Assembly (NCBI GenBank): GCA_902592375.1
Contig: CACJEG010000009.1
Coordinates: 1-42,992, forward strand
From: an uncultured Pelagibacteraceae bacterium
GTDB lineage: Bacteria > Pseudomonadota > Alphaproteobacteria > Pelagibacterales > Pelagibacteraceae
Length of the DNA: 42,992 bases
Reading direction: 5' to 3'
The notes below the pieces were generated by a model. That model worked only from the letters and a program-made list of their open reading frames with translations, made no database searches and was not told the DNA's origin. Below are positions 15,632 to 25,081 of the stretch, piece after piece; positions within the stretch are counted from its first letter, which is position 1; every line of letters begins with the position of its first letter. A program made the translations under genes and the position numbers.

Positions 15632-17077
15632 ATGAAGAATTTTTTTAGAAAAGTTGCCTTTGGCTTAAAACCAGATGAAAAAGCACCCTCTGATCCGTTA
15701 GTTTGGGCTCAACAACAAGTTGAGTCAATTCCAGAATTTAACTGGAAAGGCAAACATATCTATTCTGAAAAAGAAATGAGAAAGTATTGGATCACTCAAA
15801 GAGTTGAAGAAAATACTACATTAAGAAAAAAATATAAAAATGATCCAGAAGGCTTAAGGAGAGCTGAACGTAAATTAGAAGCCGATACAGGAAAACATCT
15901 TTGGCCAGCTAACGAACTATGCATTAGACATGCTGAAGGTTTAAGGGGTGATCATCCAGTTTTAGCTAAGCTTTGGTATTTTTGGGGAAATCATTTCACA
16001 ATAAGTGACACACAAACATTAGGCTCATATTCTACTGGAGCTTATCAGAGAGAATTTTTAAGAGCTAATATGGATAAAAATTTTGAGACAATGGCAACTG
16101 AAGCAACGCTTGCATGGCCAATGATTATGCATCTTGATAATAAAGACAATATTGGACCTAAATCTGAAAGTGCTAAACAAGAATGGAGAAGAAGAGAAAA
16201 AAGACCGGCAACACTAAATGAAAATCACGCAAGAGAATTAATGGAGCTTCATACTATTTCTCCAGAGGCAGGTTATACACAAGAAGATGTTATAGAGTTA
16301 GCAAAAATTATGACTGGATGGCGACCTGATTGGAGCAAAAGAAAAGACCATGGAAGTGATGTTGGTTTTGAACCAGATAAACACGAGCCAGGAAAAAAGA
16401 GAGTATTAGGGAAAGAATATAAAAAAGGAAGAAAAGCTATAAAACAAGCAATTAAAGATTTGGTTAACCATCCATCTTGTAGAGAGTTTATTGCAACCAA
16501 GCTTTGTAGATATTTAATTACAGATGAACCAACACCTCAAATGATTGCACCAGTTATAAAAGCGTGGGAACAATCAGATGGTTTTTTGCCGGAAGTTCAT
16601 AAAGCTGCGATCAAAGTCGCATTTGAATACAATGATAAATATAGAAAATTTCAAAATCCTGAAAACTGGTGGCTTACAACAATAAATATGTCGGGATCAA
16701 CTTACTCATATCCTGTTAAAGAAAAATTAATTGATAGTCATCCATTGGGCATTAAACCTTTTGGAGACATTAGTGAACAAGCATGGTTTTTAGAAGATTT
16801 GGGTTGTCATCCTTATAGACAAAAACAACCTAATGGATTTTCAGATCTTGAAAAAGACTGGCTTTCAACAGAATTAATTATAAGAAGAATAATGTTTGCT
16901 AAAACTGCTTTCCATAAATTCAACACACAAGATATGTTAGATGACAATATTCATGAAAAAATAATTCGTAATAACTTTGATAATCCAGATAAAATTCTAA
17001 AAATTGTATCAAAAGCAAAGACTAACGAGGAAAAACATATATTATTATTTAACTTACCGGAGGTATTAAAGGCATGA
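15632..17077 (+). CDS. DUF1800 family protein
   Basis: A 481-residue protein of the DUF1800 family, whose biochemical role is not established. The family core is seen as N-E-N-H-A-R-E-L-M-E-L-H-T at about 192-204, G-Y-T-Q-E-D-V-I-E-L-A-K-I-M-T-G-W at about 210-226, and the C-terminal cysteine- and histidine-containing segment after 380. No clear signal peptide: the N-terminus M-K-N-F-F-R-K-V-A-F-G-L-K-P is basic but not hydrophobic enough, unlike the five genes that follow. DUF1800 genes are very often paired with DUF1501 genes in diverse bacteria, and here too DUF1501 follows with an ATGA overlap. First gene of a six-gene run. Confidence 0.85.
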   Translation: MKNFFRKVAFGLKPDEKAPSDPLVWAQQQVESIPEFNWKGKHIYSEKEMRKYWITQRVEENTTLRKKYKNDPEGLRRAERKLEADTGKHLWPANELCIRHAEGLRGDHPVLAKLWYFWGNHFTISDTQTLGSYSTGAYQREFLRANMDKNFETMATEATLAWPMIMHLDNKDNIGPKSESAKQEWRRREKRPATLNENHARELMELHTISPEAGYTQEDVIELAKIMTGWRPDWSKRKDHGSDVGFEPDKHEPGKKRVLGKEYKKGRKAIKQAIKDLVNHPSCREFIATKLCRYLITDEPTPQMIAPVIKAWEQSDGFLPEVHKAAIKVAFEYNDKYRKFQNPENWWLTTINMSGSTYSYPVKEKLIDSHPLGIKPFGDISEQAWFLEDLGCHPYRQKQPNGFSDLEKDWLSTELIIRRIMFAKTAFHKFNTQDMLDDNIHEKIIRNNFDNPDKILKIVSKAKTNEEKHILLFNLPEVLKA

Positions 17078-18240
17078 AGATATCAAGAAGAGATTTTTTA
17101 AAAGGAACTGCAACTTCTTTGTTTTTAGCTGGATTTAATTTCCCAGTTTTAGCTTCAACTTCCAAAAAGAAAAACTTAGTAGTTATAATGTTAAGGGGAG
17201 GAATGGATGGGATTACAGCTGTTCCTGTAATTGGAGACAAAAATCTATTAAAAAGAAGAAAAAAAATTTTAATTGATAATCCTATTAAATTAGACACAGA
17301 TTTTGCTCTTCATCCAAAGTTAAATGCCTTCCATAAATGTTGGAAAGAAAACACTGGTGCTATTGTTCATGCAACTAGCATTCCATACACAGCTCGATCA
17401 CATTTTGAAGGTCAAAATTTAATGGAGTCAGGAGGAAGAGTTCCTTACCAAGAAAAAACAGGTTGGCTTGGAAGAGCAATGAAAATAGCTAACCATAAAG
17501 GAGAGGGTTTAGCTTTATCTTTACCTATGCCGTTGTTATTGAGAGGGGTACCTAAAAACAATAATTATTATCCTTCTGATGGACGTCTTCCAAGAGAAGA
17601 GACGCTTGAATTATTAAGATCAATTTATGCAGATAGTTCTGAAGAGGAACTGTTAGATATGATGAATTTTGTTAAGAAAAGAAAAAATGAGCAAATGATG
17701 GGTATGACGTCGAGTTACGGAAAAAGAAAAAATGGCAACTTAGCAATGAAAGCTGCTGAGTATTTAAAAAAACCTGATGGCCCAAGAGTTGCAGTATTTG
17801 AAGTAAATGGATTTGATACTCATGCTGCTCAAGGTGGAATTAACGGTACTCATACCAAATGCTTACTTGAAATGGATGAGATAATTGAAAATCTTAAGGT
17901 TTATTTAAAAGAAGCTTATAAAGATACTTTGATATTAACAGTTACAGAGTTTGGAAGAACAATCGCTCAAAATGGAGGAAATGGAACAGAACATGGGTAC
18001 GGTACTGCTCTATTTATGGCCGGTGGTTTATTAAAGAAAAGCCAAGTGTATTCTGATTGGCCGGGATTAAAAAGAAAAGAGCTTTATCAAGGAAGAGATT
18101 TAAATGCTACGATTGATGCACGATCTGTTTATGCTTCTGCTATGTCTACAGTATTTGATTTAGATTTTAACAGAATTCAAAAAGATGTTTTCTTTGGAGA
18201 TCAATTACAAAATTTATCTGATAAGCTTTTCAAAGCTTAG
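17074..18240 (+). CDS. DUF1501 family protein, Tat-exported
   Basis: A 388-residue protein with a twin-arginine signal (S-R-R-D-F-L-K-G at 4-11, then a hydrophobic stretch to about 27 ending V-L-A), so it is exported folded, probably with bound metal. DUF1501 is distantly related to the alkaline phosphatase/sulfatase fold. The conserved R-G-G-M-D-G at about 41-46, the F-D-T-H-A-A-Q-G segment near 248 and T-V-T-E-F-G-R-T near 290 are compatible with metal-binding loops. Start overlaps the DUF1800 stop. The function of the pair is unknown; proposals in the literature tie it to surface polymers, which fits the glycan-active neighbours here, but this is context only. Confidence 0.85.
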   Translation: MKISRRDFLKGTATSLFLAGFNFPVLASTSKKKNLVVIMLRGGMDGITAVPVIGDKNLLKRRKKILIDNPIKLDTDFALHPKLNAFHKCWKENTGAIVHATSIPYTARSHFEGQNLMESGGRVPYQEKTGWLGRAMKIANHKGEGLALSLPMPLLLRGVPKNNNYYPSDGRLPREETLELLRSIYADSSEEELLDMMNFVKKRKNEQMMGMTSSYGKRKNGNLAMKAAEYLKKPDGPRVAVFEVNGFDTHAAQGGINGTHTKCLLEMDEIIENLKVYLKEAYKDTLILTVTEFGRTIAQNGGNGTEHGYGTALFMAGGLLKKSQVYSDWPGLKRKELYQGRDLNATIDARSVYASAMSTVFDLDFNRIQKDVFFGDQLQNLSDKLFKA

Positions 18241-18243
18241 TCC

Positions 18244-19614
18244 ATGAAAAAAATCATAATTATTTTTCTATCTCTACTTTTAAGCTTTTCAGCTAAAGCA
18301 AATGAAAACCATTTAAAACAATTTGATAAATGGTTAGCAAAACATGAATTTAATCAATTTGTTAAATTTGTGCAGGGACAAGGTGAGGGAAAATGCAAGT
18401 CTTTAGTTAAATATAGTAATCACTGGTATTACAATAAATGCGATGAAAGCAAAGATACTGTAGCTAACTATGAAATTAATACCTACAATGGTAGATCTGA
18501 AATTCCTGAAAGAGGAAAAAAACCAAACTACGAAACATTACTTTATTATTTTTGGGAGTACACCAATGGTAATTGGACCAACAATCCAAAGTATAGTGAA
18601 ATTAAACCCTCAGATAAACCGCATCAATTTAAATTTGATTTAAGAGATGATGAAATAATTAAGAAACAAATGCAGGAAACTGCTTTGTTAAGTTATTTAC
18701 TTTATGAAGATGGGAAAATTGTTGTAGATGAAATAAGTCCCAAAGACAAATTTGGTAAAGTATTTACAAATGAAACTAAATATCACTCTCAATCAGTCGG
18801 AAAAAGCTTTGCTTCGTATATTTTAGGACATGCTATTTGCAAAGGATACGTTGATAGTATTGATGCACAATTGAATGATTGGCCTATATTAGAAAATACT
18901 CTTTATCATAATCAAAAAATTATCGATTTGATAAATATGCAAGCTGGAGATGAAAAGTATTTTTCTCCAGAAGATAAAAGCAATATATTTGCTAACTCAT
19001 CCTCAAGATATTCTGTAACAAATCGAACAATTTCAAGTGCAATGAATAAAGAATTAAAAGACTCAAATAAATCAAAAAAAAAATGGGCTTATAATAATTT
19101 ACTACCACATTTAATTTTGAATTATTTAATTTTCAAAGCTGGAGAGAATGATTTTCAAAATTTATTAGATGATGTTTTTAGAAAAAAAGTTGGTATTGAG
19201 CATGAAACCGTTTTAGTAATGAGTGAAGAGTCAACTAATAATAATAAATCAACAACTAGTACCTTTTTAACAACTAGATATGACTATTTGAGGGTTGCAA
19301 GAGCCATGTTGCAAGATTGGCAAAATGATACTTGTGAAGGTAAGTATTTAAAATCTATTTTTGAGAGAAAAGTTAAAAAAAAATATGACTACAGCAATAA
19401 AAAACATGCATTTACAAATACCAAATCATATGGTGGTTTTTTTCATTTAGAACCATCTGGAATGAAGAAAAGACATATATTTGTTATGGATGGTTATGGC
19501 GGTCAAACATTAATGATTGATTTTGATACAGGAAGAATTGTTACAACAATGGCTATTCACAGAGATTTTAATTGGATGAAAATAGCTCACTCAGTTATCA
19601 AAAAAGGTAAATGA
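18244..19614 (+). CDS. Exported SxxK serine hydrolase (beta-lactamase-like fold)
   Basis: A 456-residue protein with a Sec signal peptide (about 1-19). The catalytic S-x-x-K tetrad is S184-V-G-K187 in Y-H-S-Q-S-V-G-K-S-F, and a Y-x-N-like element follows at about 256-260 (Y-S-V-T-N). The C-terminal M-D-G-Y-G-G-Q-T, then I-D-F-D-T-G-R-I-V, is the third motif region of class C beta-lactamase/esterase relatives (6-aminohexanoate-oligomer hydrolase-like). About 130 residues precede the catalytic domain and match nothing I recognise. It could be a carboxylesterase or deacetylase-type enzyme acting on polymer substituents. Three bases after DUF1501, ATGA overlap with the next gene. Confidence 0.75.
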   Translation: MKKIIIIFLSLLLSFSAKANENHLKQFDKWLAKHEFNQFVKFVQGQGEGKCKSLVKYSNHWYYNKCDESKDTVANYEINTYNGRSEIPERGKKPNYETLLYYFWEYTNGNWTNNPKYSEIKPSDKPHQFKFDLRDDEIIKKQMQETALLSYLLYEDGKIVVDEISPKDKFGKVFTNETKYHSQSVGKSFASYILGHAICKGYVDSIDAQLNDWPILENTLYHNQKIIDLINMQAGDEKYFSPEDKSNIFANSSSRYSVTNRTISSAMNKELKDSNKSKKKWAYNNLLPHLILNYLIFKAGENDFQNLLDDVFRKKVGIEHETVLVMSEESTNNNKSTTSTFLTTRYDYLRVARAMLQDWQNDTCEGKYLKSIFERKVKKKYDYSNKKHAFTNTKSYGGFFHLEPSGMKKRHIFVMDGYGGQTLMIDFDTGRIVTTMAIHRDFNWMKIAHSVIKKGK

Positions 19615-20618
19615 AAGAATTATTAATAATTTTGTTCTCATTTTTATTGTTAACTAACTTTGCAAATTCTGAATCTAGATTTGGTGAATTAACTGAAATG
19701 CGTGATGAAAAAATGCGAGGTAAAGATGGTCAATGGGTAAGACCACATCCAGGACCTTTTATTTGGAACCATATTGAAAGTGAAAAAGGAAAATTCTTTT
19801 GGGAAGATGTTGATCAATATGTTGTCTATGCACAAGAGCATAATCAAACAATATTAGCAACGATTTGGCCTCATACCAATTGGGACCAAAAATCTTGCAA
19901 AAGAAAAAAGGCAAAAAGTCCTTTTGGTAAACGTTTTACAAAATATTTAAGCAAACCTTGTTCGATGGATGATTATAAAAATTTTCTTACAAAATTAGTG
20001 GATCGTTATGATGGTGATGGTTCCAATGATATGCCTGGATTAACTAAACCAATTAAATATTGGGATGTAATGAATGAGCCAGAATTTAAAATGTTCTTTA
20101 AAGGTAGTAAGGAAGACTTTATTGAAATCTTTAACTTTTCATCAAAAGTAATTAAAGAAAAGCAACCAGATGCAGTTATTGTTATGGCTGGAGCTGCAGG
20201 AATGTTTCCTGAAAATAAAAAATATTGGAAATCAGTTTTGCCAGAAATAAAAGATCATTTTGATATAGCAAACATCCATCACATCAGTGGCCCAGATGGA
20301 AAATGTGATAAAGAGCTTTGGGTAGATGAGTTTGCTGAATTACTAATAAGTGTAGATGTTGATAAACCTATTTGGTTAACAGAAGCAATGACTTGTGGTC
20401 CTCCAGTAAAGGCTTGGGTAAATGCATTTTTAAATGGAGCAGAAATAATTATTGATGTAGGTGTAAATGCTCCAGGTGCAAAATTGAGTAAAAAAAATAG
20501 AAAAAAACTAAATGAGTTTATCGCTGAATATGATGGTTTTGCATCAATAAAAAGTATTTCAGAAAAAAAAGTAGAGTTCACATACAAAGATGGGTCTTCA
20601 AAAATTTTAGAATTTTAA
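19611..20618 (+). CDS. Exported clan GH-A-like glycoside hydrolase
   Basis: A 335-residue protein with an N-terminal signal (about 1-20). A TIM-barrel retaining glycosidase of clan GH-A is suggested by the acid/base region Y-W-D-V-M-N-E-P-E-F (E156 in N-E-P), the candidate nucleophile E258 in P-I-W-L-T-E-A-M, and conserved N-I-H-H at about 221-224 between them. The N-terminal H-P-G-P-F-I-W-N-H-I-E-S-E-K-G resembles the first barrel strand of GH39/GH42/GH5-type enzymes (F-x-W-x-x-I-E-p-x-x-G). The exact family and sugar are not assignable by eye. Starts inside the stop of the serine hydrolase gene. Confidence 0.75.
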   Translation: MKELLIILFSFLLLTNFANSESRFGELTEMRDEKMRGKDGQWVRPHPGPFIWNHIESEKGKFFWEDVDQYVVYAQEHNQTILATIWPHTNWDQKSCKRKKAKSPFGKRFTKYLSKPCSMDDYKNFLTKLVDRYDGDGSNDMPGLTKPIKYWDVMNEPEFKMFFKGSKEDFIEIFNFSSKVIKEKQPDAVIVMAGAAGMFPENKKYWKSVLPEIKDHFDIANIHHISGPDGKCDKELWVDEFAELLISVDVDKPIWLTEAMTCGPPVKAWVNAFLNGAEIIIDVGVNAPGAKLSKKNRKKLNEFIAEYDGFASIKSISEKKVEFTYKDGSSKILEF

Positions 20619-20630
20619 TAAAACATATCT

Positions 20631-22136
20631 GTGAAAAAAATTTTTTTAATATTTATTTTAACTCTAGGCATAAATTATAATTTACATGCAGGAGAAAAGT
20701 ATAAAAATTCTAGTGAGAAATATTGGATCGACTCGCTCGAGGAAGCCGAGTTATGTGCAAGTACTGATGAATGTGATGTTCATTTTAATGAATTAGAAAA
20801 ACAACCGTTATTGTGGATTGGAAAATCATATTTTGATCCAAAAGAACCAGAAAATATTGCATATGATGGAGAATATATTCCAAACAAAATGGTTGGTTAC
20901 ATTGGTGAAGATTGGCAATCATTTGGTTTTCCTGGAATTGACGAACACAATAGCACTCCATTTAAAACTAAATCAGGTATTAAAATGAGAAACACAAGCA
21001 TCACATGGACAGAGGAATTAGATCGTTTAGTGGTGCCTACAGATGGTGATGATGGTGGAACTATACCAAAAAACGATGAGAAAATTTATGATGGTGGCGA
21101 AGTTGCAACGCATCGTCATACGATCAAAATTGCCCATGCTATTCAATATGGTTTAGCTGGATCGAATACAGCTTTAGTAAAGTTAAAGGATGCATTGGTT
21201 GAAGGTGCAAAAGGAAACTATTTAACTACAATGAAACCAGCAAATTTTTTCTATACACAAGGTAAAGGTCATTTAGATTATCCTGGTTTTTCAAATACAC
21301 TTCAAAAATTTCAAAGAGTTATTCTTCCAATTATTGAAGCTCATATAATTTTACAAAGAGAAAATATTTATAATGAAGAAGAGTTTGATTTAGTTCATGG
21401 ATGGTTACAGAAAAGAGTTTGGGGTATAGAGCATGGAGTGATGGATGGTACGATTGCAAAAAATTGGAAATGGAAACCTGCTCAAGATCCTTTAGATCAT
21501 GAAACAGTTAAAAAAAGATTAATATATTTGTTATGGGGAATAGCAGATCAAAATAAAGAGTATTTTACCGCAGGAGTGAATGGATTTAAGGATGCATATT
21601 CAATTGTTAGAAAAAATGGCAGCCTAAAAACAGAACACAGAACAGGAAAAGGAGGAAATTTTGGAATTAATACAGGAAATTATGTTATTCAAACAATAGT
21701 TAATATGGCCATAATATTACACAATCAAGGTTATGATATTAAAAAAGAGTATCCTAAAATTGATAAGATGGTTAAGTTTACAAGTAAGCTTGTAGAAAAT
21801 CCAACTAAGAGCAAATACTTCAGAAAAAATCCAAAATTACAAGATGCCTTCAATCATAGTTTAGAGTTCATAGAAGATCCAAAACCATGGAATACTTTAG
21901 CTTATGTTTTAATTTACGATAAAGTTTTTAATACAAAATATAGTGCAGATTTTCCTGACACTGATGAGGCAAACTCGTTACCAGTTATGGGTATTGCTGA
22001 TGCTAGAGAATTATTAATTAATAACAATCATTTTAAATCAATTAATCATAAATATGAAGACCAACAACCTCCATGGAAACCTAATGGATCAGACACAAGC
22101 GAGTGGAATTGGTTTGTTGCTGAAAAAAATCAGTAA
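20631..22136 (+). CDS. Exported alginate-lyase-like protein (alpha/alpha toroid)
   Basis: A 501-residue protein starting at GTG (20631) with a signal peptide (about 1-20, cleavage after L-H-A). The central and C-terminal parts look like the alginate lyase superfamily: long helical segments, and near residues 328-362 an N-G-S-L-K-T-E-H-R-T-G then G-N-Y-V-I-Q-T-I-V-N-M-A pattern resembling the D-G-x-x-P-L-E-x-x-R-G...N-Y-A-L region of PL5 AlgL. H-R-H at about 162-164 may be functional. The first about 130 residues, with two cysteines in C-A-S-T-D-E-C, are not recognised. A related uronate lyase or hydrolase is possible; catalytic residues need structural comparison. Three bases separate it from the next gene. 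Confidence 0.5.
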   Translation: MKKIFLIFILTLGINYNLHAGEKYKNSSEKYWIDSLEEAELCASTDECDVHFNELEKQPLLWIGKSYFDPKEPENIAYDGEYIPNKMVGYIGEDWQSFGFPGIDEHNSTPFKTKSGIKMRNTSITWTEELDRLVVPTDGDDGGTIPKNDEKIYDGGEVATHRHTIKIAHAIQYGLAGSNTALVKLKDALVEGAKGNYLTTMKPANFFYTQGKGHLDYPGFSNTLQKFQRVILPIIEAHIILQRENIYNEEEFDLVHGWLQKRVWGIEHGVMDGTIAKNWKWKPAQDPLDHETVKKRLIYLLWGIADQNKEYFTAGVNGFKDAYSIVRKNGSLKTEHRTGKGGNFGINTGNYVIQTIVNMAIILHNQGYDIKKEYPKIDKMVKFTSKLVENPTKSKYFRKNPKLQDAFNHSLEFIEDPKPWNTLAYVLIYDKVFNTKYSADFPDTDEANSLPVMGIADARELLINNNHFKSINHKYEDQQPPWKPNGSDTSEWNWFVAEKNQ

Positions 22137-22139
22137 AAT

Positions 22140-23657
22140 ATGAAAAAAAATTTATTAGCTTTTTTTGGTCTATTTCTGTTTAGTTTTAATGCTTACGGTG
22201 GCGAAAAAATTATTAATGAAAATGTTACATTTAAGACTTTTAAATGTGAGCAATTAAAATCAGAATTTTTAAGAACTAAATCTGATAACCAGTGTTTGAT
22301 ATTACAAAAGTTAGAAAATTCTTATGAAGTTAAATCACATGAACATTCAATTAATACTTGGAGCTCTCCTCAATTATTAAAATATATTAATAATAAAGAT
22401 GGAAATAAAATTATTGCTCATACTTGGAATAATGTAGTCGAGTGGGGAAAAAAATCAGACAAACAACCATTTTCGCATCTTGTAAGTATAAGTTTAGAAA
22501 ATTTAGATAATTTATTTAAAACAAATAATTTAGAATTAAAAGCTAGTCATTTAACATTACCTTTGACCGCTAGAAGAATGAATGTTTTAGATATTGATAG
22601 CGATGGAAATAAAGAAATAGTTTATCTAGGCAATCGTGAAGATGGAAGAAATAGAAATAGCAGCTGGAAAGATGTTAATTATATTTTCGATTTAAATTCA
22701 AATGAATTAAAAAGTTTTGGATCACCTCATTTTTCTCATGACCTGATGTATTTTGATTTTAATCAAGATGGATACTACGAAATTATAGACTATTTTTATG
22801 GTGATCAAAAACCAGGTGCTATTGAAGTTTGTGATATGAAAACCAATAAATGTCGTACAGCTAAAAAAGCAAATAATTTTATAGACATTGGATTTAATCA
22901 TATTCTTCCAACAAAAAAAGGAGCAATTATTTTTGGAAGTTGTCCAGGTTTAGGAAACACAACTTTTTGTTGGTCTAAGATAACTAATAAAAAAAATAAA
23001 TTAAAATTTGAAAAACTTGATAGCTATCAATTTAAAGAAAAACCAACTGATAAAGCAAACTTCCTAATATGGACAGGAGATATAAACGATAAACCTGGTT
23101 ATTGGGTAGAAGGATCAGATAAAAAAGTTTTTAAAATGGCTGATCGAGCATGGATTTCTACTGCTATAGATTTTAATAAAGACGGTAATACAGACAGTAT
23201 TGGAGTTGCCAAAGATGTGGTTTGTAAACGTAAAGATAATTTAAAACCATTTGATCGTGGAAAAGATTGTAAGACAGAAGAGTTTTTATATGTTTTTAAA
23301 AACAATGATGACAAGTCATTTGAAAAACATCAGGTAATACCAGTTTCTCTAAATGGTTCATTTAGAATTGAAACTGCTGACATAAATAAAGATGGAACCG
23401 ATGACCTTTATGGTTTTAAAGAGGATTGGTTTAATCCGTGGATAGATTGCAAAAAACAAGTAAGTGCAATGTATTTTAATCAAGACAATAAATCTTTTGA
23501 ACAAGCATCTAAATCATTTAATCAAGAAAATTTTGGCTTATATGGTTGTGAACGAGCTTCTAGTTTTTTTAAAAACAATAACAATTATTATAGATTATTT
23601 ATTACAATACCTTCTACAGACTCAGAGTTTGCTTATTTGGGGATTGAAAAATATTAG
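22140..23657 (+). CDS. Exported FG-GAP/VCBS-like repeat protein
   Basis: A 505-residue protein with a signal peptide (about 1-20). It carries at least four calcium-loop repeats of the FG-GAP/integrin beta-propeller type: D-I-D-S-D-G-N-K-E-I near 151, F-D-F-N-Q-D-G-Y-Y-E-I near 205, I-D-F-N-K-D-G-N-T-D near 344 and A-D-I-N-K-D-G-T-D-D near 415. Spacing of tens to about 140 residues fits a multi-blade propeller. Such proteins bind ligands or glycans rather than catalyse; here it could be the substrate-binding or surface partner of the enzymes encoded upstream. Six cysteines in the second half may form disulfides. Last gene of the run; overlaps the convergent small gene by four bases. Confidence 0.7.
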   Translation: MKKNLLAFFGLFLFSFNAYGGEKIINENVTFKTFKCEQLKSEFLRTKSDNQCLILQKLENSYEVKSHEHSINTWSSPQLLKYINNKDGNKIIAHTWNNVVEWGKKSDKQPFSHLVSISLENLDNLFKTNNLELKASHLTLPLTARRMNVLDIDSDGNKEIVYLGNREDGRNRNSSWKDVNYIFDLNSNELKSFGSPHFSHDLMYFDFNQDGYYEIIDYFYGDQKPGAIEVCDMKTNKCRTAKKANNFIDIGFNHILPTKKGAIIFGSCPGLGNTTFCWSKITNKKNKLKFEKLDSYQFKEKPTDKANFLIWTGDINDKPGYWVEGSDKKVFKMADRAWISTAIDFNKDGNTDSIGVAKDVVCKRKDNLKPFDRGKDCKTEEFLYVFKNNDDKSFEKHQVIPVSLNGSFRIETADINKDGTDDLYGFKEDWFNPWIDCKKQVSAMYFNQDNKSFEQASKSFNQENFGLYGCERASSFFKNNNNYYRLFITIPSTDSEFAYLGIEKY

Positions 23658-23875
23658 CAACAACCGCAGCTTTTTTTAGCAGCTTTTGGTTGATCATCAG
23701 TTTTTGCAGCTTCTAATTCTTTTTGTTCTTCCTCAAGAGCTTTTTGTTTCTTTAAAATCTTATCTTCAAAGTAATCATAAAGAGAAGCAAATCCCAATTT
23801 ATAGGCTCTTTTTTCCTCATAATTTCTTCGCCCTTTAAGGTTTTCAATTATTTTGACTATTTCTTGGTTTTGCAT
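23654..23875 (-). CDS. Small charged protein with C-terminal CGCC
   Basis: A 73-residue protein: N-terminal M-Q-N-Q-E-I-V-K-I-I-E-N-L-K-G-R-R, then E-E-K-R-A-Y-K-L-G-F-A-S-L-Y-D-Y-F-E-D-K-I, a lysine/glutamate-rich helix and a terminal K-K-S-C-G-C-C. The terminal cysteine cluster suggests metal or thiol chemistry. The gene is divergent from the urease operon, 86 bp away, which makes a link to nickel handling tempting but unproven. I recognise no family. Its 3' end overlaps the FG-GAP gene tail to tail by four bases. Confidence 0.65.
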   Translation of the reverse strand: MQNQEIVKIIENLKGRRNYEEKRAYKLGFASLYDYFEDKILKKQKALEEEQKELEAAKTDDQPKAAKKSCGCC

Positions 23876-23904
23876 CCTCTCTTTTTATTTAAAAAGGCAA
23901 ATAA

Positions 23905-23934
23905 TTCAAGCTGTAAAAATTGGCAAATTATAAA
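23905..23934 (+). promoter_or_regulatory. Possible promoter of the urease operon
   Basis: TTCAAG (23905-23910), 18-bp spacer, TATAAA (23929-23934), about 28 bp before the ureD ATG. Two direct GGCAAAT copies (23896-23902 and 23922-23928) flank and enter this region, 26 bp apart, and could be an activator site. Weak -35; activity is inferred. Confidence 0.3.
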
Positions 23935-23961
23935 AAGGTTATTTTGTGTTAGGATAAAGTC

Positions 23962-24771
23962 ATGAATATAAGTCAAAAAAAACTTGAAAAATCTAGGGGC
24001 AGATTAGAAATAAAAATTAAAGATCAAAATTTACAAAAACTTTACCAACAAGGATCTTCAAAAGCTTTGATGCCAGATTTTCATGAAAATTTAAAACAAT
24101 TAATGCTTATTAATACTGCTGGTGGAATTACTTCTGGGGATGAATACGACTACAAATTTGAAATTGATAGTTCAAAAATTTGTATTTCAACTCAAGCAGC
24201 AGAAAAAATTTATAGTGGTTTTGGTAATCCTGCCAATTTAGAAATTAATGTAAATTTGTTCAACAATTCAAATTTATTTTGGCTACCTAAAGAGTTAATT
24301 TTATTTAATAACTGTAATTTAAAAAGAAAAATTAATTTTAATTTATCAAAAGATTCAAATCTACTTCTATGTGAAAATATTATTTTTGGACGAACTTCTA
24401 TGAAGGAGGAGTTTGAAAAGGGATATTTTTTAGATTTTTGGAATATTAAAATAGATGATAAATTAATTCATTCTGAAGCAATAAATACAGGTTTATTTGA
24501 AAAAAAATATTTGAATAGTTTTTCGACATTAAACAATAATTCAGCAGTTGCGACAATTGTAATTGTAGGAGAAAAATTTTTAAATAAAGTTGATAATTTA
24601 TCTAAAAGTTTAACTAATAATGAAAATACAACTTCAAATTATTCTAATTGGGATAATAAATTGATCCTAAGATTCTTATCTAAAGATAGTTATAATCTTA
24701 AATTTGCAATTGATAAAACTTTATCTTATTTTTTTGAAGGTTCAAAAATACCAAAAATATGGAATATATAA
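23962..24771 (+). CDS. ureD: Urease accessory protein UreD
   Basis: A 269-residue member of the UreD/UreH family, the first chaperone to bind apo-urease, later joined by UreF and UreG for nickel insertion. Recognised by L-I-N-T-A-G-G-I-T-S-G-D at about 50-61, T-Q-A-A-E-K-I-Y at about 80 and N-I-I-F-G-R-T-S-M near 140. Length matches the family. Its stop abuts the ureA ATG, and the gene leads the operon, which is the common ureDABCEFG order. Confidence 0.92.
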   Translation: MNISQKKLEKSRGRLEIKIKDQNLQKLYQQGSSKALMPDFHENLKQLMLINTAGGITSGDEYDYKFEIDSSKICISTQAAEKIYSGFGNPANLEINVNLFNNSNLFWLPKELILFNNCNLKRKINFNLSKDSNLLLCENIIFGRTSMKEEFEKGYFLDFWNIKIDDKLIHSEAINTGLFEKKYLNSFSTLNNNSAVATIVIVGEKFLNKVDNLSKSLTNNENTTSNYSNWDNKLILRFLSKDSYNLKFAIDKTLSYFFEGSKIPKIWNI

Positions 24772-25074
24772 ATGAAACTAACTCCTAGAGAAAAAGATAA
24801 ACTTTTAATAAGCCTTGCAGCGATTGTTGCTAAAAATAGATTATCAAAAGGTATAAAATTAAATTATCCAGAAGCTGTAGCTTTAATAACAGATTTTGTA
24901 GTAGAGGGAGCTAGAGAGGGTAAAACTGTTGCAGAATTGATGGAGGCAGGAGCTCATGTTATTAAAAAAAAGGATTGTATGGAAGGCATTCCAGATATGG
25001 TCAAGGAAGTTCAAGTAGAAGCTACTTTTCCTGATGGAACTAAATTGGTAACAGTCCATAAACCTATTAGATGA
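24772..25074 (+). CDS. ureA: Urease gamma subunit
   Basis: The 100-residue gamma subunit of bacterial three-chain urease, which hydrolyses urea to ammonia and carbamate in the cytoplasm. Typical start [12 protein letters not shown], then [26 protein letters not shown], and the C-terminal [17 protein letters not shown]. Full length. Seven bases separate it from ureB. Confidence 0.96.
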   Translation: MKLTPREKDKLLISLAAIVAKNRLSKGIKLNYPEAVALITDFVVEGAREGKTVAELMEAGAHVIKKKDCMEGIPDMVKEVQVEATFPDGTKLVTVHKPIR

Positions 25075-25081
25075 AAATATT

